A stretch of 64,000 nt of DNA, from contig NZ_JACJRQ010000005.1 in the NCBI RefSeq assembly GCF_014697355.1, positions 62,001 through 126,000 of the forward strand. The letters are read 5' to 3'. The position numbers and the translations under genes were made by a program. The notes beneath the pieces are model-generated. The model worked only from the letters and a program-made list of their open reading frames with translations, ran no database searches and was not told where the DNA came from. This document shows positions 1 through 9,466 of this stretch, piece by piece; position 1 is the stretch's first letter, and every line of letters begins with the position of its first letter. This stretch comes from Nostoc calcicola FACHB-3891 (GTDB taxonomy: Bacteria; Cyanobacteriota; Cyanobacteriia; Cyanobacteriales; Nostocaceae).

Positions 1-235
1 CATGTCCCATGCCCCATGCCCAATTCCCTTAAACATCGCTCATCTTAATTCTTCTGTTCTCGTGGGATAATCCCGTGTAATAATCATGAGATTTTTTATC
101 AAAACAGAATAGAGGCGTCAGTCGCCAGAATTCAGAATTGAATTCTGTGTGAGTGGCGGATAGCGGAGCGGTAGCGAGTATTTTCGAGTCGCATCAAGAT
201 TGCTGACTCCTGAATTCTGACTTCTGAATTCTTCT
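1..235. repeat. Repeat-rich left edge of the window
   Basis: This stretch has no gene. The first 28 bases are a short tandem array of CATGCCC-like heptamers, a common intergenic type in this window. Bases from about 127 to 235 hold several GAATTC-containing words (TTCTGAATTC and its complement) that can pair with each other. The array lies just past the stop codon of the leftward hydrolase gene and may form its 3' structure. Confidence 0.5.
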
Positions 236-1075
236 TCAACTGTGTTCTGCCAAGAATGTTGCTACGGTTTGGTTAAATGGCTCTGGTTGTGTCAAAAATG
301 GCCAATGATTGCCAGGAACTTGGCATATGCGTAAGTTTTTCAGATAAGTTTTGTAGGGTTGGATTTGCCAATTTTGGCGGTTGAGTCCTTGTTCTGGCTG
401 GATGAAGAGGGCGGCGGTGTCAAGGGGAATTGTAAAACCGGGCACTTGCATTACTGCTTCAAAAATTCCGTCGCGGGCGGGAATAGTAAATTTGCTCCCC
501 CAGCTACCATCGGGTTTTTGTTCAATTCCTGCTTGGAAGACTTGCTGCTGTAGAGGACTCCATCCTTGATATTGCTTTAATTGCCGTGCTTGTTGTTCGG
601 CTTCTTCTTGGCTGGTAAAGGGACCCATGCTTTTGAGAAAAGGCAAGAAGCGATACAGCATGGGAAAAGTTAGTCTGAAAAAGCTGGGCATTTTCCAGAT
701 GAAAATTGGATCGATCAAAATCATACTTCGTAAACGCTTTGGGTTTTGTTTTGCCCAAATGGCGGCTAATTTGCCTGTCCAGGAGTGACTAACAATATGG
801 GCAAAAGACCATCCGAGATGATCCATGAGTGCTTCCAGGTCTGCGATCGCACTTTCAAAGCTATAATCTCTCTCTGGCTTACTACTTTCGCCATGTCCAC
901 GCATATCTGGCGCAACTATGTGGTAATCTGCCGCCAAGTAATCTCCCAAATTAGACCACACCAAAGCATGGTCGCCTAAACCATGTAATAACAGTAAAGG
1001 TTCTTGACCTTGATTCCACTCTAAATAAGAAAGTTGGATATCAGGTTTTGATAAAGTTTGACGTACAGCTATCAT
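236..1075 (-). CDS. Alpha/beta hydrolase fold protein
   Basis: A 279-residue soluble protein of the alpha/beta hydrolase superfamily. The oxyanion-hole motif LLLHGLGDH is near residue 28. The nucleophile elbow reads SHSWTG, with Ser98 the probable nucleophile; the usual leading Gly is Ser. A late GNHWPF supplies the likely catalytic His, and an Asp in LIDPIF is the candidate acid. Length and motif order fit monomeric esterase/haloperoxidase-type hydrolases. The substrate cannot be read from sequence. The ATG at 1075 gives a normal start. The gene stands alone, followed upstream by a low-complexity array. Confidence 0.85.
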   Translation of the reverse strand: MIAVRQTLSKPDIQLSYLEWNQGQEPLLLLHGLGDHALVWSNLGDYLAADYHIVAPDMRGHGESSKPERDYSFESAIADLEALMDHLGWSFAHIVSHSWTGKLAAIWAKQNPKRLRSMILIDPIFIWKMPSFFRLTFPMLYRFLPFLKSMGPFTSQEEAEQQARQLKQYQGWSPLQQQVFQAGIEQKPDGSWGSKFTIPARDGIFEAVMQVPGFTIPLDTAALFIQPEQGLNRQNWQIQPYKTYLKNLRICQVPGNHWPFLTQPEPFNQTVATFLAEHS

Positions 1076-1464
1076 TGCACATCCACCTGTGGAGAGATAT
1101 CTTTGCGTTTATATGGTACTGCGAAAGGGGAGTGGGGAGTGGGGGAGATGAGGGGGAATACGGTTCGGATAAGCAGTATGAACTTCCCTTGTGGTCTGGG
1201 AAAAGGTTAAGGGGTAAGGGGTAAAAGATGTATTTGAAACCTTTTCCCTTTCCCCTTTTCCCTTTCCCCTTTTCCCTTTCCCCTTTCCCCTTTCCCCTTT
1301 CCCCTTTCCCCTTTCCCCTTTCCCCTTTTCCCTTTCCCCATTTCCCAATTCAGTTACCAAATACCACTTTGTGAGTCTGAGGATTGTACCAATTGACACG
1401 AAATAATGACACTAATGAATGCCAAGATCAAGAATAAGAATGCCTCAAGGATATTAAAAGTACT
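1076..1464. repeat. Heptanucleotide tandem array (CCCCTTT) in intergenic gap
   Basis: The gap between two divergent genes is dominated by about 107 bases (1241-1347) of near-perfect CCCCTTT/CCCTTTT heptamers, preceded on the same strand by the complementary word AAGGGGTAAGGGG. The arms could pair in RNA. Such heptamer arrays (STRR sequences) are known from heterocystous cyanobacteria. An open frame reading KGKGERGKGKGE on the minus strand is only a translation of the array. Confidence 0.75.
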
Positions 1465-2997
1465 ATGCCAGAATTACACCAATCAATTGCTCAGCATTAT
1501 CACGAACGGACTAAATACGACCCTGAAACTCTGGCCTCGAAAAATCACAGGTTAGACTGGGCGAAGCAGCCAGTACCTTTCAAAGAATACAAAATTGGCT
1601 CTACTTACGATCTCAAACCCTATATTCAAGAAAAACCAGAGGCATTTGCTAATAATTCAGATGCTCAATGGTGGCAAAGATTATCCCGGCTGCTGTTTCG
1701 CAGCTATGGACTAACGGCGAGAATGCCTTCTATGGGAAGTGCGGTGTATTTACGTGCTGCTCCCAGTGCGGGCGGGTTGTACCCTGCGGAAGTGTATCTT
1801 GTTTCTCGTGGCACGTCATTCTTACCAGCAGGTTTGTATAATTATCAGTGTCGGACTCATTCACTGATGCATTATTGGGAAAGCGATGTTTGGCAAACTC
1901 TACAATCAGCTTGTTTCTGGCATCCTTCCCTAGAAAATACTCAATTGGCAATTATTGTGACTGCGGTTTTCTACCGTTCTGCTTGGCGCTATGAAGACCG
2001 GGCTTATCGTCGGATTTTTCTAGATTCGGGTCACCTTTTGGGTAATATCGAGTTAGCTGGTGCGATTACTGACTATCGCCCTCATTTAATTGGCGGTTTT
2101 GTGGATCAATCGATAAATGATTTACTGTACATCGATCCACAACAGGAAGGTGCGATCGCTATTCTACCTCTGGCAGATTTATTAGATATCAATCAAAATC
2201 TCCCATTGGGATGTACCGCCTTACCTTCGGCTACTGAAAACAGTTATCCGCAAATTCCCGATGGCGAATTGCTGACATATTTCCATAAATACACTCAGAT
2301 TCAAACGGGTGTAACTGGCAAGCTGAATCTACCAGCTATCAAACAAGAAAAATCTTTGGAGGATAAATACAATTTTCCTTTCTGTTTGAAAATTCCCACC
2401 AACACTACACCTATACATTGGGGAGAAAAGCTTTCAGAACTGGAAATCACTATGCACAAGCGACGTTCTACCCGCGCTTACAATGGTGATGATTTAACTT
2501 TCGATGAACTGAAAAGTTTACTCGATTTCACTTATCAACCACAAAATTACATTGACCAAAGTTTAGATATTTCTCCAGATTACTTTGACTTGAATTTAAT
2601 CGAAACATTTATTGCTGTTTGCGGTGTCAAAGGATTGGAGGCTGGTTGTTATTATTACGCACCCAAAGCCCAAGAGTTACGCCAAATTCGGTTTAAAAAT
2701 TTCCGCCGAGAGTTACATTTTCTTTGCTTGGGGCAAGAATTAGGACGGGATGCGGCTGCGGTGCTGTTCCATACAGCCGATCTTAAGGCTGCGATCGCTC
2801 AGTATGGCGATCGCGTTTACCGTTATTTACATATGGATGCTGGTCATTTAGGACAACGCCTGAATTTAGCTGCTATGCACCTAAATATAGGTGTTAGTGG
2901 CATCGGTGGGTTTTTTGATGACCAAGTAAATGAAGTTTTGGGTATTCCTACTGATGAAGCTGTTTTATATGTTACTACATTTGGTCGCCCAAGATAG
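1465..2997 (+). CDS. SagB-type nitroreductase-family dehydrogenase (tandem domain)
   Basis: A 510-residue protein with two nitroreductase-like halves. The N-terminal half has SYGLTARM and the glycine-rich SAGGLYPAEVYLV segment typical of SagB/ThcOx flavin oxidoreductases. The C-terminal half starts at RRSTRAYNGDDLTFDEL near residue 332 and carries YLHMDAGHLGQRL, also a family signature. Relatives use FMN, and some oxidise azolines in RiPP toxin maturation. No cyclodehydratase or precursor peptide gene is next to it, so a RiPP role is not supported here. The ATG at 1465 follows an AAGGAT ribosome-binding site. Confidence 0.85.
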   Translation: MPELHQSIAQHYHERTKYDPETLASKNHRLDWAKQPVPFKEYKIGSTYDLKPYIQEKPEAFANNSDAQWWQRLSRLLFRSYGLTARMPSMGSAVYLRAAPSAGGLYPAEVYLVSRGTSFLPAGLYNYQCRTHSLMHYWESDVWQTLQSACFWHPSLENTQLAIIVTAVFYRSAWRYEDRAYRRIFLDSGHLLGNIELAGAITDYRPHLIGGFVDQSINDLLYIDPQQEGAIAILPLADLLDINQNLPLGCTALPSATENSYPQIPDGELLTYFHKYTQIQTGVTGKLNLPAIKQEKSLEDKYNFPFCLKIPTNTTPIHWGEKLSELEITMHKRRSTRAYNGDDLTFDELKSLLDFTYQPQNYIDQSLDISPDYFDLNLIETFIAVCGVKGLEAGCYYYAPKAQELRQIRFKNFRRELHFLCLGQELGRDAAAVLFHTADLKAAIAQYGDRVYRYLHMDAGHLGQRLNLAAMHLNIGVSGIGGFFDDQVNEVLGIPTDEAVLYVTTFGRPR

Positions 2998-3445
2998 AAC
3001 GAACTACTCCAAGGCAGAGGACACAGAGATTTTCTGATATCTCTGCATCTGGAGTGGTTCACTTCGATCGCTAAATCTCTAGCGATAATTTTTTTGTATA
3101 TAATTTTACCTTAATTTTGATATTAAGTTAATACCCTGATAATATTCATATATTTCCTGTAATATAAAAAACTATGTAGTACGTACAAAGTACTGATGAA
3201 GATTGTTTGTTTTTTTATAAAAGTTCTTTAATTACTTGCAAGTTCTTATTTAAAATCAAGTAGAATTAATATCTCAATAATGATTAAAAGCTAAATTATG
3301 AATTTATCAAAAGCTGATTAATTTGAGCTAATTGAAGACAATAAAATAACTATTTAATCAACTTAATAATTCAGGATTAAAGCCGGGTTTTTAGAATACA
3401 AATATATCAAATTAACTATAAAAAATATTTTTTACACAACAACTG
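2998..3445. promoter_or_regulatory. AT-rich upstream region of the sensor kinase operon
   Basis: About 450 bases without a gene. The first 60 resemble the tail of a repeat (CTCTGCATC-type words). The rest is very AT-rich with several TATAAT-like words. It must contain the promoter of the kinase operon starting at 3446, but no single -35/-10 pair stands out. Confidence 0.35.
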
Positions 3446-6244
3446 ATGCGATTTCCTGACAATGAAACCCAACGGCTAGAAGTACTTAATCAGTATCAAA
3501 TTTTAGATACACCTCCTGAAGAAGTTTTTGATGGACTAGCTCAATTAGCTGCTAATTTTTGTGAAACGCCAATAGCTTTAATCACTCTCGTTGATGCAGA
3601 ACGAGAATGGTTTAAGTCAAAAGTTGGAGTAACTACATCGGAAGTTCCTCGAAACATTTCCTTTGGTGGTTACACAATTTTACAAAGTCAGATATTAATT
3701 ATTCCAGACACTTGCCAGGATGAACGGTTTGCCACAAATCCTTTTTTAACATCAAATAATTGTTTCCGTTTCTATGCAGGAGTTCCCCTGATTACGTCTC
3801 ATGGCTTTGCATTAGGGACTCTTTGTGTAATTGATTTTGCTGTGCGAAACTTAAATTTTAAGGAGGAAGTAGCTTTACAACAGTTGGCTCGACAAATAAT
3901 CAGTTATTTAGAGTTACATCGGCAAAAAATTATTGATGATAGCCAAAAAAGTTTTAATCTCCTTTTCTCTAAAAATCCTAACCCTATGTGGGTGTTTGAT
4001 GAGAAGAATCTGCGATTTTTAGATGTGAATCAAGCTGCTGTTGTTCACTATGGTTACTCACGAGAAGAGTTTTTACAAATGCGAATAACCGATATTCGCC
4101 CTCCAGAAGAAGTGCCTAGAGTGCTGGAATATTTAGCCGACAGACATTCTAGCTTACACTTTTGTGGACAATGGCAACATAGGCGAAAAGACGGACAGAT
4201 TATTGATGTTGAGATTGTCTCACATACAATAGATTACGGTAGTTGCAAGGCTCAGTTAGTTAATATAAAAGACGTTACAGAACACAAACAAATAGAAAAA
4301 AATCTTGAAGAAAGCGAAGCTAGATTTCGAGCCATTTCTGAAGTAATTCCTGTTCCCTTAATGATTTCGCGTGTGTCTGATGGATTAATTTTATATGCAA
4401 ATCAAGAGTTAATTAAAACATTTAGCTTTTCTCCAATCGATTTAGTTAATCAGAAAAAAATATTAGATCTATACCATGACTTAGCGGATTTAACAGCATT
4501 GTTAGAAACTTTGAATCAACATGGATTTGTTCGTAATTATGAACTTCAGCTAAAAAGAGGAGATGAGACTTCTTTTTGGGCAATTGCTTCACTTCAATAT
4601 TTAAATTTTAAGAATGAAGTAGCAATTTTAACAGTGTTTTATGACATTAGCGAACGCAAAAATGTAGAAGCAAAACTCCAGGAACAAAATGAATTTTTGC
4701 GGTTAATTTTTGAAAATATACCGTTGATGATTGCACTGATTAATCCGAATGGTAAACTCCAGTGGGTGAACCAAGAATGGGAAAATATTTTAGGTTGGAA
4801 ATTTGAAGATTTTGAAAATTTTGATGTCCTAGAAATTTTATATCCTAATCCTGAATATCGTCAGAATGTAATTAATTTTATTCAGTCTGCACAACGCAAT
4901 TGGGGTGACTTTAGAACTCAGGTGCGGGATGGTTATTTACTAGATACATCTTGGACTAATGTGAAACTTCCAAATGGTCAAATTATCGGTATTGGGCAAG
5001 ATATCACAGAACGTAAGCGAACTGAAGTTGCTTTAAAATCTCAAGCTGAGCGAGAGCAATTGATGCGAACCGTTGCTGAAAGGATTCGTCAATCTTTGAA
5101 TCTCCAAGATATTCTGAATGCAACAGTTCAAGAAGTGCGAGATTTGCTGAAGGTTGAACGAGTAGTAGTTTATCAGTTTGACCGAGAGATGATTGGCACA
5201 ATCATGGCAGAATCGGTAGAGCCTGGATGGACAGTTTCTTTAGGCGTAGAGATTCATGATACTTGTTTTCAAACAGGCGCAGGAGTGGAGTATTATCAAG
5301 GACGTAAGCAAGCGATCGCTAATATTTATCAAGCTGGACTAGCTGATTGCCATATCCGCTTATTAGAACGCTTTGAGGTCAAAGCAAATTTAGTTGTACC
5401 CATCTTACTAGAAGTCAGCTCTCAAAATCCTGGCTCTCACCTTTGGGGCTTACTAATTGCTCACCAATGTTCCCGCTTTCGGGACTGGGAAGAAAATCAA
5501 TTAGATTTGCTCGATCGAGTTACAGTTCAATTGGCGATCGCCATTCAACAATCTAGCATCTTTGAGCAAGCTCAAACTGAACTTGTTCAAAGACAAAAAG
5601 TTGAAGTGAAGCTAAGAAGTGCATTGGCTGAAAAAGAAGTTCTCCTAAAGGAAGTTCATCATCGAGTTAAAAATAATTTGCAGATTGTCTCCAGCCTCTT
5701 GCAACTCCAGTCTCACACACTTAAAGATCCAGAAGTCATTAAAGTTTTCAGAGAAAGTCAAAACCGCATCGAGTCAATATCTCTCATTCATAAAAATTTA
5801 TATACTTCCGCTAATATTGGAAAAATTGATGTTGGTGATTATATCCACAATTTGGCAGCCAGCCTGTTAATTTCCTATCAAATAGTTCCTGGTAGAATTA
5901 CTCTAAAAACTGATATAGATTCAGTTAGTTTGAATATTGACCAAGCCATTGCCTGTGGGCTGGTAATCAACGAATTAATTTCCAATGCCCTCAAGCACGC
6001 TTTTCCTAACCAACAAGCAGGCATAATTCGTATTGCTTTACGAAATCTTAATAATAGTATCGAGATGATTATCCAAGACAATGGTATTGGTTTACCAGAT
6101 AATTTAGATTGGAGAAATGCTGATTCTTTGGGTCTCTCTTTAGTCTACGACTTAGTTACAGAACAACTCGAAGGTGAGATTACTCTAGAACGCGATCGTG
6201 GAACAGTATTCAAAATCCAATTCACGCAGTTAACTTTGAATTAG
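3446..6244 (+). CDS. GAF-PAS3-GAF(cyanobacteriochrome-like)-HisKA_2 sensor histidine kinase
   Basis: A 932-residue cytoplasmic sensor kinase with no membrane helices. Order: N-terminal GAF (about 20-155, with QILDTPPEEVFDGL), three PAS domains (about 165-280, 290-405, 410-525), a second GAF (about 535-705), HisKA_2 with EVHHRVKNN (phospho-acceptor His738 or His739) and a HATPase domain to the end. The second GAF has DTCF with Cys607 and a Cys635-His636 pair exactly 28 residues later. This is the arrangement of DXCF cyanobacteriochromes, where two cysteines hold phycoviolobilin or phycocyanobilin. It is therefore a probable blue/green photoreceptor kinase; chromophore binding is inferred. The stop is 10 bases before the next gene, so the two are probably co-transcribed. 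Confidence 0.88.
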   Translation: MRFPDNETQRLEVLNQYQILDTPPEEVFDGLAQLAANFCETPIALITLVDAEREWFKSKVGVTTSEVPRNISFGGYTILQSQILIIPDTCQDERFATNPFLTSNNCFRFYAGVPLITSHGFALGTLCVIDFAVRNLNFKEEVALQQLARQIISYLELHRQKIIDDSQKSFNLLFSKNPNPMWVFDEKNLRFLDVNQAAVVHYGYSREEFLQMRITDIRPPEEVPRVLEYLADRHSSLHFCGQWQHRRKDGQIIDVEIVSHTIDYGSCKAQLVNIKDVTEHKQIEKNLEESEARFRAISEVIPVPLMISRVSDGLILYANQELIKTFSFSPIDLVNQKKILDLYHDLADLTALLETLNQHGFVRNYELQLKRGDETSFWAIASLQYLNFKNEVAILTVFYDISERKNVEAKLQEQNEFLRLIFENIPLMIALINPNGKLQWVNQEWENILGWKFEDFENFDVLEILYPNPEYRQNVINFIQSAQRNWGDFRTQVRDGYLLDTSWTNVKLPNGQIIGIGQDITERKRTEVALKSQAEREQLMRTVAERIRQSLNLQDILNATVQEVRDLLKVERVVVYQFDREMIGTIMAESVEPGWTVSLGVEIHDTCFQTGAGVEYYQGRKQAIANIYQAGLADCHIRLLERFEVKANLVVPILLEVSSQNPGSHLWGLLIAHQCSRFRDWEENQLDLLDRVTVQLAIAIQQSSIFEQAQTELVQRQKVEVKLRSALAEKEVLLKEVHHRVKNNLQIVSSLLQLQSHTLKDPEVIKVFRESQNRIESISLIHKNLYTSANIGKIDVGDYIHNLAASLLISYQIVPGRITLKTDIDSVSLNIDQAIACGLVINELISNALKHAFPNQQAGIIRIALRNLNNSIEMIIQDNGIGLPDNLDWRNADSLGLSLVYDLVTEQLEGEITLERDRGTVFKIQFTQLTLN

Positions 6245-6254
6245 TAAATATCAA

Positions 6255-7775
6255 ATGGCTCAAGCTAGGATTTTAGTCGTTGAAGATGAAGTGATTGTGG
6301 CTAGAACTATTGCCAGCCAACTCAGCCAACTAGGATACATTGTCACAGGTACAGCTTCTTCTGGAAAAGTTGCCATTGCCAAGGCATGGGAAACTAAACC
6401 ACAAATAGTACTGATGGATATTATCCTCAAAGGAGAGATGGACGGTATTGCCACAGCCGCTCATATTCGTGAGCAGCTAGATGTTCCTGTGATTTTTCTA
6501 ACTGCATATGGTGATGAAAATACTTTAGAACGAGCAAAAATTACCCAACCTTTTGGATACATTATTAAACCATTTACGACAAAAGATTTAAGAATAGCTA
6601 TTGAAATCGGTTTGTTAAAACACCAACTAGAACGTGAACTAAGGGAGAATCGAGATCGGTTAGCAACTCTTTTAAACTCCATGAGTGATGCTGTAATTGC
6701 CACCGATGAGCAAGGAATGGTGACATTCATGAATCCCGCAGCTGAGACGATAACTGGATGGCAGCAAGAAGATGCTTTAGGCAATGAGGCATCAAGAATT
6801 TTTCATATTGTCGATGAAGTTACAGAAGCTACCTTAGAAAACCCAGTCACAAAAGTGCTGCGCGAGCAACAGGTTGTTTATTTGGGGGAATTCACATCTC
6901 TGATTACTAAAGACGGAAAAAGAGTTCCCATTGGTGATAGTGCTTCACCACTGAGGCGGCAACCTGACCAAATTAATGGTGTAGTAGTTGTTTTTTGGGA
7001 TCTTAGCGAACGGCGTCAAACACAATTGCTAGAGCAAGCATTAGAAAAAGAGCAAGAACTTAACCGTCTCAAGTCTTTATTTATCTCAACTGTATCTCAT
7101 GAGTTTCGTAATCCTTTAACAGTTATTCAAACGGCAGTAGAACTCATAGAAATCCAAGGAACACATTTGACAGATGTTAAAAAACACACCTATTTAAAGC
7201 GCATTCAAGGAGCTGTGCAATCCATGAACCAACTCATGGAAGAGGTGCTATTTATGGGTCACGCTGAGGCAGGAAAACTGGTATGCAATCCTGCTCCAAT
7301 TAACTTAGAACAATTCTGTAGAGAGCTAATCGAAGATTTTTCTACTGTTATAAATAGTGTAATACCAATTATTTTTACTTGTCACAGTGAGAATACGAAC
7401 GCTGTCATGGATGAACGGCTCTTACATTACATGTTCGGAAATCTACTGTCAAACGCAGTTAAATATTCTCCCAGAGGTGGCAATATTCAATTCGATCTAA
7501 TATGCGATCCTACGGATAAAGTAGCAATTTTTTATATTCAAGACCAAGGAATTGGTATTCCTGAAGCAGACCAAGCTAGACTTTTTGAATCATTCTATCG
7601 AGCCTCAAATGTCCAATCAATTCAGGGCACCGGATTGGGGTTAGTCATCGTTAAAAGGTGCGTTGATGCTCACAAGGGTCAAATCAGTGTCACAAGTCAA
7701 GTTGATATTGGTACTACATTTACAGTAATTTTGCCTTTGAATTCTGAATCATCATTGAATGAAGTCAATGATTGA
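6255..7775 (+). CDS. Response regulator-PAS-histidine kinase hybrid
   Basis: A 506-residue protein. A receiver domain comes first, with acidic ED at residues 10-11 and phospho-acceptor Asp55 in IVLMDIILKG. A PAS domain follows at about 130-250 (LNSMSDAVIATDEQG). Then come a HisKA dimerisation domain with STVSHEFRNPLT (His282) and a HATPase domain with DQGIGIPEADQARLF and GTGLGLVIVKR. The REC-first, kinase-last layout suggests an intermediate in a phosphorelay: it can receive phosphate from an upstream kinase, plausibly the photoreceptor-like kinase encoded 10 bases upstream, and control its own kinase. No DNA-binding domain is present, so a further output partner must lie elsewhere. Confidence 0.9.
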   Translation: MAQARILVVEDEVIVARTIASQLSQLGYIVTGTASSGKVAIAKAWETKPQIVLMDIILKGEMDGIATAAHIREQLDVPVIFLTAYGDENTLERAKITQPFGYIIKPFTTKDLRIAIEIGLLKHQLERELRENRDRLATLLNSMSDAVIATDEQGMVTFMNPAAETITGWQQEDALGNEASRIFHIVDEVTEATLENPVTKVLREQQVVYLGEFTSLITKDGKRVPIGDSASPLRRQPDQINGVVVVFWDLSERRQTQLLEQALEKEQELNRLKSLFISTVSHEFRNPLTVIQTAVELIEIQGTHLTDVKKHTYLKRIQGAVQSMNQLMEEVLFMGHAEAGKLVCNPAPINLEQFCRELIEDFSTVINSVIPIIFTCHSENTNAVMDERLLHYMFGNLLSNAVKYSPRGGNIQFDLICDPTDKVAIFYIQDQGIGIPEADQARLFESFYRASNVQSIQGTGLGLVIVKRCVDAHKGQISVTSQVDIGTTFTVILPLNSESSLNEVND

Positions 7776-7870
7776 TAGTAGGGCAACGCAAATAAAGCTA
7801 ACTGGTGGGGATCGTTATTTGTCATTGGTCATTTGTCAAGGTTTTAGATAACCCCAAAATCGTCATGTAG

Positions 7871-7890
7871 AGACGCGATTTATCGCGTCT
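7871..7890. terminator. GTAGAGACG-family hairpin between convergent genes
   Basis: Arms AGACGCGAT and ATCGCGTCT pair perfectly around a 2-base loop. The hairpin lies between the stop of the kinase gene (7775) and the stop of the leftward monooxygenase gene (7898), where a two-way terminator or repeat hairpin is expected. Relatives occur near 17190, 19657, 33280, 40082 and inside recF near 58310. Confidence 0.6.
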
Positions 7891-7897
7891 CCTTTCA

Positions 7898-9157
7898 TTA
7901 AGTTTTCACGTGAACTGGAAAAACACCCAAGGCAATTAACCTTCCTGGGAGGTCACGCAAGATGGGTAAACGCAAAAACCCAGGTGGTACAAAGGTGCGA
8001 TTTGAGGTGAGAACTGGGGCAAATACCCGCTTTTGGATAAAAGTTTGAAATGCTTGAATGATGCGTGTGGGCAATTCCCGTTGACGCTGTACTTTTGCTA
8101 GGTCACTGAGTTGTAGTTGTTGGTTCTTGAGTGGTTTGCTGAGTACATTCGCCGCAACTACGGCATCTTGAATTGCGTAATTAATGCCAACTCCACCAAC
8201 TGGAGACATCACATGAGCTGCATCGCCGATGAGTAACAATCCTGGACGATACCAGCGTTTGACGCGACTGGACTCCACTGAGAGAAAGGCTACTTGTGAC
8301 CAATCATGTAAATTTACGATGCGTTGCTGGAATTCTGGCACCACTTCGACAATAGATTTTTTTAATTCCTCCAAACCCTCAGCCCGCAGTTTTTGATAGC
8401 CGCCTTTGGGAATAACATAAGCAACTTGCCATTCATCACCACGGTCAAGCATAGCGATGATGTGACCTTCACCAAAGCGCCCCATTCCGCCCTCTGCATC
8501 TTCTGGCTGACGAGGTAGGCGGAACCAGAGGACATCCATTGGCGGCGAGGTTTCGATGGACTCAAACTCACCCAAGTTTCGTAAACGTGAGTGACGACCG
8601 TCTGCACCAACTGTCAGGATTGCTCGGACTTCATGCCAACCACCGCCTCCCCGATAGCGGACACCTTGAATCACCCCATTTTCCGTGATTAATTCTTGGA
8701 CATTGGCACCCATCACCAGATGAAAACTAGGATATTTTTCGGCTTCTTGGGTGATAAATTCCAAGAATTTCACCTGAGGAAGCATCGTAATGTAGGGATA
8801 ACGGGTTTTGAGATGACTAAAGTCAGCCAATGTCACGGTATCTTGACGAGTTTGAATACTTAGGCGGCGGATTTTGGTATGGGGAAGTTCGAGCAAAGCT
8901 GTGCTTAGTCCCAATTCTTCCATAATTTCCATCACCGATGGATGAATTGTATCGCCACGAAAATCGCGATCGAAGTCTTTATGTGTTTCTAATAGGATCG
9001 CAGAAATGCCTTGACGCGCTAACAACAAGGCTAATACAGCCCCGGCTGGACCTCCACCGACAATGCAACAATCGGTAGTCTGTACGTCTACAATGTCATG
9101 AGCAGGGTTAACGTTTGGTTCTTGAGAAGAATTAGCGGGTATATGAGTAGTCATCAC
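7898..9157 (-). CDS. FAD-dependent monooxygenase (aromatic hydroxylase family)
   Basis: A 419-residue flavoprotein of the p-hydroxybenzoate hydroxylase/UbiH superfamily. The N-terminal Rossmann motif is IVGGGPAGAVLALLLA (about 31-46). DGRHSRLR sits at the DG motif position, and LLIGDAAHVMSPVGGVGIN is the second FAD-binding motif near residue 310. About 30 residues precede the Rossmann fold, more than in many relatives. The first of two adjacent ATG codons follows an AGAGG ribosome-binding site. The substrate is not evident and no biosynthetic partner is nearby. Relatives hydroxylate aromatic or polyene compounds using NAD(P)H and O2. Confidence 0.85.
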   Translation of the reverse strand: MMTTHIPANSSQEPNVNPAHDIVDVQTTDCCIVGGGPAGAVLALLLARQGISAILLETHKDFDRDFRGDTIHPSVMEIMEELGLSTALLELPHTKIRRLSIQTRQDTVTLADFSHLKTRYPYITMLPQVKFLEFITQEAEKYPSFHLVMGANVQELITENGVIQGVRYRGGGGWHEVRAILTVGADGRHSRLRNLGEFESIETSPPMDVLWFRLPRQPEDAEGGMGRFGEGHIIAMLDRGDEWQVAYVIPKGGYQKLRAEGLEELKKSIVEVVPEFQQRIVNLHDWSQVAFLSVESSRVKRWYRPGLLLIGDAAHVMSPVGGVGINYAIQDAVVAANVLSKPLKNQQLQLSDLAKVQRQRELPTRIIQAFQTFIQKRVFAPVLTSNRTFVPPGFLRLPILRDLPGRLIALGVFPVHVKT

Positions 9158-9466
9158 AACACCTCTTGACCAAATAATTACTAATTCGTAATGGGCTAAC
9201 GCCCCGCTGCGCTAACGTAATTCGTAATTCGTAATGGGTACAAGCCTCTAGTAATTAGAAATACGAATTACCTAGCTTGCTTATCGCCCGAAGCGAGTAT
9301 TATCAATTACGAATTATTTTGACAGTCCTAAATTTCAGGGTAGTTTGTTTTTTATGGTGTAAGCTATTTTTTTAACTTTTCGTATTCACATAATTAGTCA
9401 TTGGTCATTTGTCATTAGTCTAATGCCCAATGCCCAATTCCCAATTCCCAATCAAATAATTTAGTT
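9158..9466. repeat. AATTCGTAAT-type repeats in divergent intergenic region
   Basis: The gap holds several copies of AATTCGTAAT and its complement, with interspersed GCTAACGCCCCGC and CGAAGCGAG words that recur in cyanobacterial spacers. Bases 9421-9455 are a short array of ATGCCCAATTCCC-type heptamers. These occupy the space where the promoters of the two divergent genes must lie. Confidence 0.5.

Noticed and set aside
1109..1399. 96-codon minus-strand frame rich in KGKGERGKG
   Set aside because: It is only a translation of the CCCCTTT heptamer array; no ribosome-binding site and no conserved character.
1465..2997. RiPP (streptolysin S-like) cluster around the SagB-type gene
   Set aside because: No cyclodehydratase, YcaO or precursor peptide gene is nearby.
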